Below are positions 62,053 through 64,000 of a stretch of DNA of 64,000 bases, one piece after another; position 1 is the first letter of the stretch, and each line of letters starts with the position of its first letter. The stretch is from CAVSJA01 sp963728145 (GTDB lineage Bacteria; Bacteroidota; Bacteroidia; Chitinophagales; Chitinophagaceae), in assembly GCA_963728145.1 (NCBI GenBank), contig CAVSJA010000007.1, positions 310,001 to 374,000 on the forward strand. The letters are read 5' to 3'. The translations under genes were made by a program, and so were the position numbers. The notes under the pieces were generated by a model, which was not told the DNA's origin, ran no database searches, and saw nothing but the letters and a program-made list of their open reading frames with translations.

Positions 62053-63096
62053 TTAGCTCTCGACTAATTTGTCCAGCAAATCATAGGTCCCTGCTAAAGT
62101 TTCCAACCGACCATAGTTGTCGCTTCTTTTTCCTTCCACAAGAGAAACAAAATGCTTTATCTCAGGATAAAAGCCCTGAATTGCCAGATTATTTGTTTCA
62201 AGCAATGAGGAAAACTGCTTATTGTCAAAGTAGATCTTTTTGATCACGGGTTGCTGCATGATTTTTTCAAGCGGAATTCCTGCAACACTCGACTGTTTAC
62301 CGGTTCCCGTCAATTCATTAGGATAATTCACATTGAGCGTTTCATTCTCAAGATTGATCACCATTTCATCAACTGTCTCTTTCCACGAATAATTTGTTGA
62401 CAGTTCAACCATTCCATTGACGCCACTGTCGTGAATGACCAACAACTGGTAGGTTACTCCCGAATTCTTTTTTGATGATTGAATCGTAAAGGTTCGCGGC
62501 CTTCCGAAGAGTTGGATTACATTATCCACCGGATGAATAAATAAATCATATACTGGATTACCCTCCGGGTAATTACCAGTGCAATATCTATAAGAATAAG
62601 AAATTGTCTTCTTCTGAAGGTTGAACTTTTTTAGTAATTGATTGATCAGGCAAAAACGCTTTTGCAAACCCGAAAGACATATAGCATTTCCCTGCAATTG
62701 GATCAATTCTGCCAGCTCACGTGAATTATTGCAAACAGGTTTCTCGATAAAAACATTCTGGTTCGATTGAAATGCTTGCTTCACCAGGTCGAAGTGCTGA
62801 AAGGGTTTGACAGAAATAAAAACGCCTCTCACTTCCGGATCAGCAAATATTCCTTTGACAGAATCCGTTCCGATGCAACCCGGGAATCTTTGACTGAGCT
62901 TGTTTGCGTTACCAACTTGCCGGGAATAAATGTATTTCAAAGGAACGTTTAGATTTTCCAGGCAGGGATAAAGATTGCTAATACTATGATATCCTGTTCC
63001 CAGGAATGCATATTTGAATTGATAACGATCTAAGCTATTTAAATAGGTAGTTTTTCGCTGGCTTTTATATCTGTCAATTATTTTTTGCAACACCAT
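62053..63096 (-). CDS. Gfo/Idh/MocA family oxidoreductase
   Basis: 347 residues. The NAD(P)-binding fold starts at about 28 with YAFLGTGYHSISNLYPCL; the conserved Glu118-Lys119-Pro120 (VFIEKPVCNN) binds the nicotinamide and substrate. The C-terminal sheet has YDLFIHPVDNVIQLFG with the catalytic-region His, and GFYPEIKHFVSLVEG near the end. Members oxidise or reduce sugars and inositols, often nucleotide sugars. It is convergent with the carbamoyltransferase/radical SAM cluster, and 18 bases separate it from ribE upstream. Confidence 0.9.
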   Translation of the reverse strand: MVLQKIIDRYKSQRKTTYLNSLDRYQFKYAFLGTGYHSISNLYPCLENLNVPLKYIYSRQVGNANKLSQRFPGCIGTDSVKGIFADPEVRGVFISVKPFQHFDLVKQAFQSNQNVFIEKPVCNNSRELAELIQLQGNAICLSGLQKRFCLINQLLKKFNLQKKTISYSYRYCTGNYPEGNPVYDLFIHPVDNVIQLFGRPRTFTIQSSKKNSGVTYQLLVIHDSGVNGMVELSTNYSWKETVDEMVINLENETLNVNYPNELTGTGKQSSVAGIPLEKIMQQPVIKKIYFDNKQFSSLLETNNLAIQGFYPEIKHFVSLVEGKRSDNYGRLETLAGTYDLLDKLVES

Positions 63097-63114
63097 AAGT
63101 AATAGGGGATGGGT

Positions 63115-63702
63115 TTATTTTAAGCTAAGTGAACGCTGTATATATTTTCCTATAAGATCGAATTCAAGATTCACCTGACTCCCCTTTTTCAAATCGCTTA
63201 TAGATGTGTGTTCATAGGTATAAGGAATGATCGCTACTGAGAACTTCGACTTCTTCACATCGAATGCAGTAAGGCTGATGCCGTTTATAGCAATGGACCC
63301 CTTTTCAATCAACAGCTTGGCGAACTTTTTTGGAAAGCGAAAACTGAATTTCCAGCTACCACCCTGGTCTTTGATCTCGATACATTCCCCAACTGTGTCA
63401 ACATGTCCCTGTACAAAATGCCCATCGAGCCTATCCTGCAGGGTCAGACACCGTTCCAGGTTGATCCTTGTCCCAGGCTTCCAATTATTCAGTTCCGTTT
63501 TTTCAAGGGTTTCTTTGATCGCCGTTACCCGATGAATTCCGGCGCCAGTTTCATCAACAGTTAAGCAGGCCCCATTATGCGAGATGCTTTGATCTATTTG
63601 AACTATTCCTGACAAGGTAGATTCCACCCAGAAAACCCGGTTTGATCCGTTGACAATCACATCCTTAACCAGTCCGGTCGTTTCAATAATCCCTGTGAAC
63701 AT
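63115..63702 (-). CDS. ribE: Riboflavin synthase, alpha subunit
   Basis: 195 residues from the ATG at 63702, giving the invariant MFTGIIE start; a GTG six bases upstream is also in frame. The two lumazine-binding repeats are visible: residues 1-95 with SISHNGACLTV, and 96-195 with GHFVQGHVDTVGECIEI and GSIAINGISLTAF. It converts two lumazines to riboflavin and a pyrimidine. It is transcribed towards the Gfo/Idh/MocA gene and is divergent from rpsU. Confidence 0.96.
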   Translation of the reverse strand: MFTGIIETTGLVKDVIVNGSNRVFWVESTLSGIVQIDQSISHNGACLTVDETGAGIHRVTAIKETLEKTELNNWKPGTRINLERCLTLQDRLDGHFVQGHVDTVGECIEIKDQGGSWKFSFRFPKKFAKLLIEKGSIAINGISLTAFDVKKSKFSVAIIPYTYEHTSISDLKKGSQVNLEFDLIGKYIQRSLSLK

Positions 63703-63732
63703 ATCCACAAAAATCGTTTTTTTAGCGTTAAG

Positions 63733-63764
63733 TTTTCAAAATTGAAAAATGGCTGTTATCTTTG
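63733..63764 (+). promoter_or_regulatory. Promoter of rpsU (-33 TTTT, -7 TATCTTTG)
   Basis: TATCTTTG at 63757-63764 is a perfect TAnnTTTG. A TTTT at 63733-63736 lies 20 bases upstream in place of TTTG. The ATG of rpsU is 26 bases further on, with AAAAGGAAAAT as a weak ribosome site. Confidence 0.75.
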
Positions 63765-63789
63765 CGAACCTTAAAAGGAAAATCTAATT

Positions 63790-63987
63790 ATGCTAATTAT
63801 CGATTCAAAGGATTGCGAAAATATTGACAAGGCCCTTAAAAAGTACAAAAAGAAATTTGAGAAGGCTAAGATCCTTATCCAGTTGAGAGAACGCCAATCA
63901 TTTATCAAACCGTCGGTCAGGCGCCGTAACCAGGTTTTAAAGGCGGTCTACAAGCAGCAGATCGCGAGTGGTAAGATTGAACAATAA
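63790..63987 (+). CDS. rpsU: 30S ribosomal protein S21
   Basis: 65 residues, full length. MLIIDSKDCENIDKALKKYKKKFEKAKI and RERQSFIKPSVRRRNQVLKAVYKQQ are the S21 signature with its basic C-terminus; the highly charged helices bind 16S rRNA near the anti-Shine-Dalgarno end. In Bacteroidota S21 takes part in hiding the anti-SD sequence, in line with the scarcity of SD sites in this window. Confidence 0.96.
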   Translation: MLIIDSKDCENIDKALKKYKKKFEKAKILIQLRERQSFIKPSVRRRNQVLKAVYKQQIASGKIEQ

Positions 63988-64000
63988 GGCTGAACAACTT

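Overview
The window comes from a member of the Bacteroidota, most likely Chitinophagales/Chitinophagaceae. This is inferred from a PorV2/PorU2 type IX secretion pair, TAnnTTTG-type -7 promoter elements, little use of Shine-Dalgarno sites, CcmB/CcmC/CcmD heme-export genes, DUF4382/DUF2911 lipoproteins, an SDR-type threonine dehydrogenase, and many short intergenic hairpin repeats. There are no rRNA genes, no CRISPR array, no phage and no classical IS. One tRNA (Gln-UUG) is present.

Layout. 1-20 kb is mostly housekeeping and small secreted proteins: a DUF885 protein cut by the left edge, a class C beta-lactamase-fold hydrolase, DinB, a GH18 chitinase, aconitase, a mini PspC protein, metal-dependent KdsA, threonine dehydrogenase, two thioredoxin-fold proteins, glutamate dehydrogenase, ccmBCD and thymidine kinase. 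20-30.4 kb is a surface-glycan locus. waaA lies on the minus strand, followed on the plus strand by a DegT aminotransferase, UDP-glucose dehydrogenase, UDP-xylose synthase, a second nucleotide-sugar dehydrogenase, rfbB, rfbC, rfbD and a glycosyltransferase. The first four of these are full-length but broken by many single-base frameshifts, which look more like sequence error than decay. 30.5-38.9 kb holds small secreted proteins (one tandem duplicate pair), a di-heme peroxidase, two transcription regulators, membrane proteins, an M23 peptidase and a VanZ protein. 39-46 kb carries cyanophycin synthetase (frameshifted) and cyanophycinase on either side of a C1q-like protein, a Tat-signal PLP enzyme and a HigBA toxin-antitoxin pair. 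46-54 kb has tyrS and the porV2-porU2 pair.

54.2-62 kb is the most interesting part: NodU/CmcH carbamoyltransferase, SGNH hydrolase, a 49-residue DUF5989 protein, an SxtJ-family membrane protein, a second membrane-anchored SGNH hydrolase, a frameshifted GT-C-like membrane protein and a radical SAM/SPASM protein, all on the plus strand. I read this as an uncharacterised envelope-modification module. Its chemistry is inference. The window closes with a Gfo/Idh/MocA oxidoreductase, riboflavin synthase and rpsU.

Two repeat systems run through the window. (1) Families of 7-9 bp tandem units (GGTTGACAA, GCAATRG, GGAGTCG, AGCTCRM, TTGATTRG) are arranged as an array, a spacer and the inverted array. 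Nearly all are intergenic, but one has been absorbed into the waaA reading frame. (2) A 212-213 bp MITE-like element with ~34 bp terminal inverted repeats is present twice in opposite orientation (12.9 and 45.9 kb).
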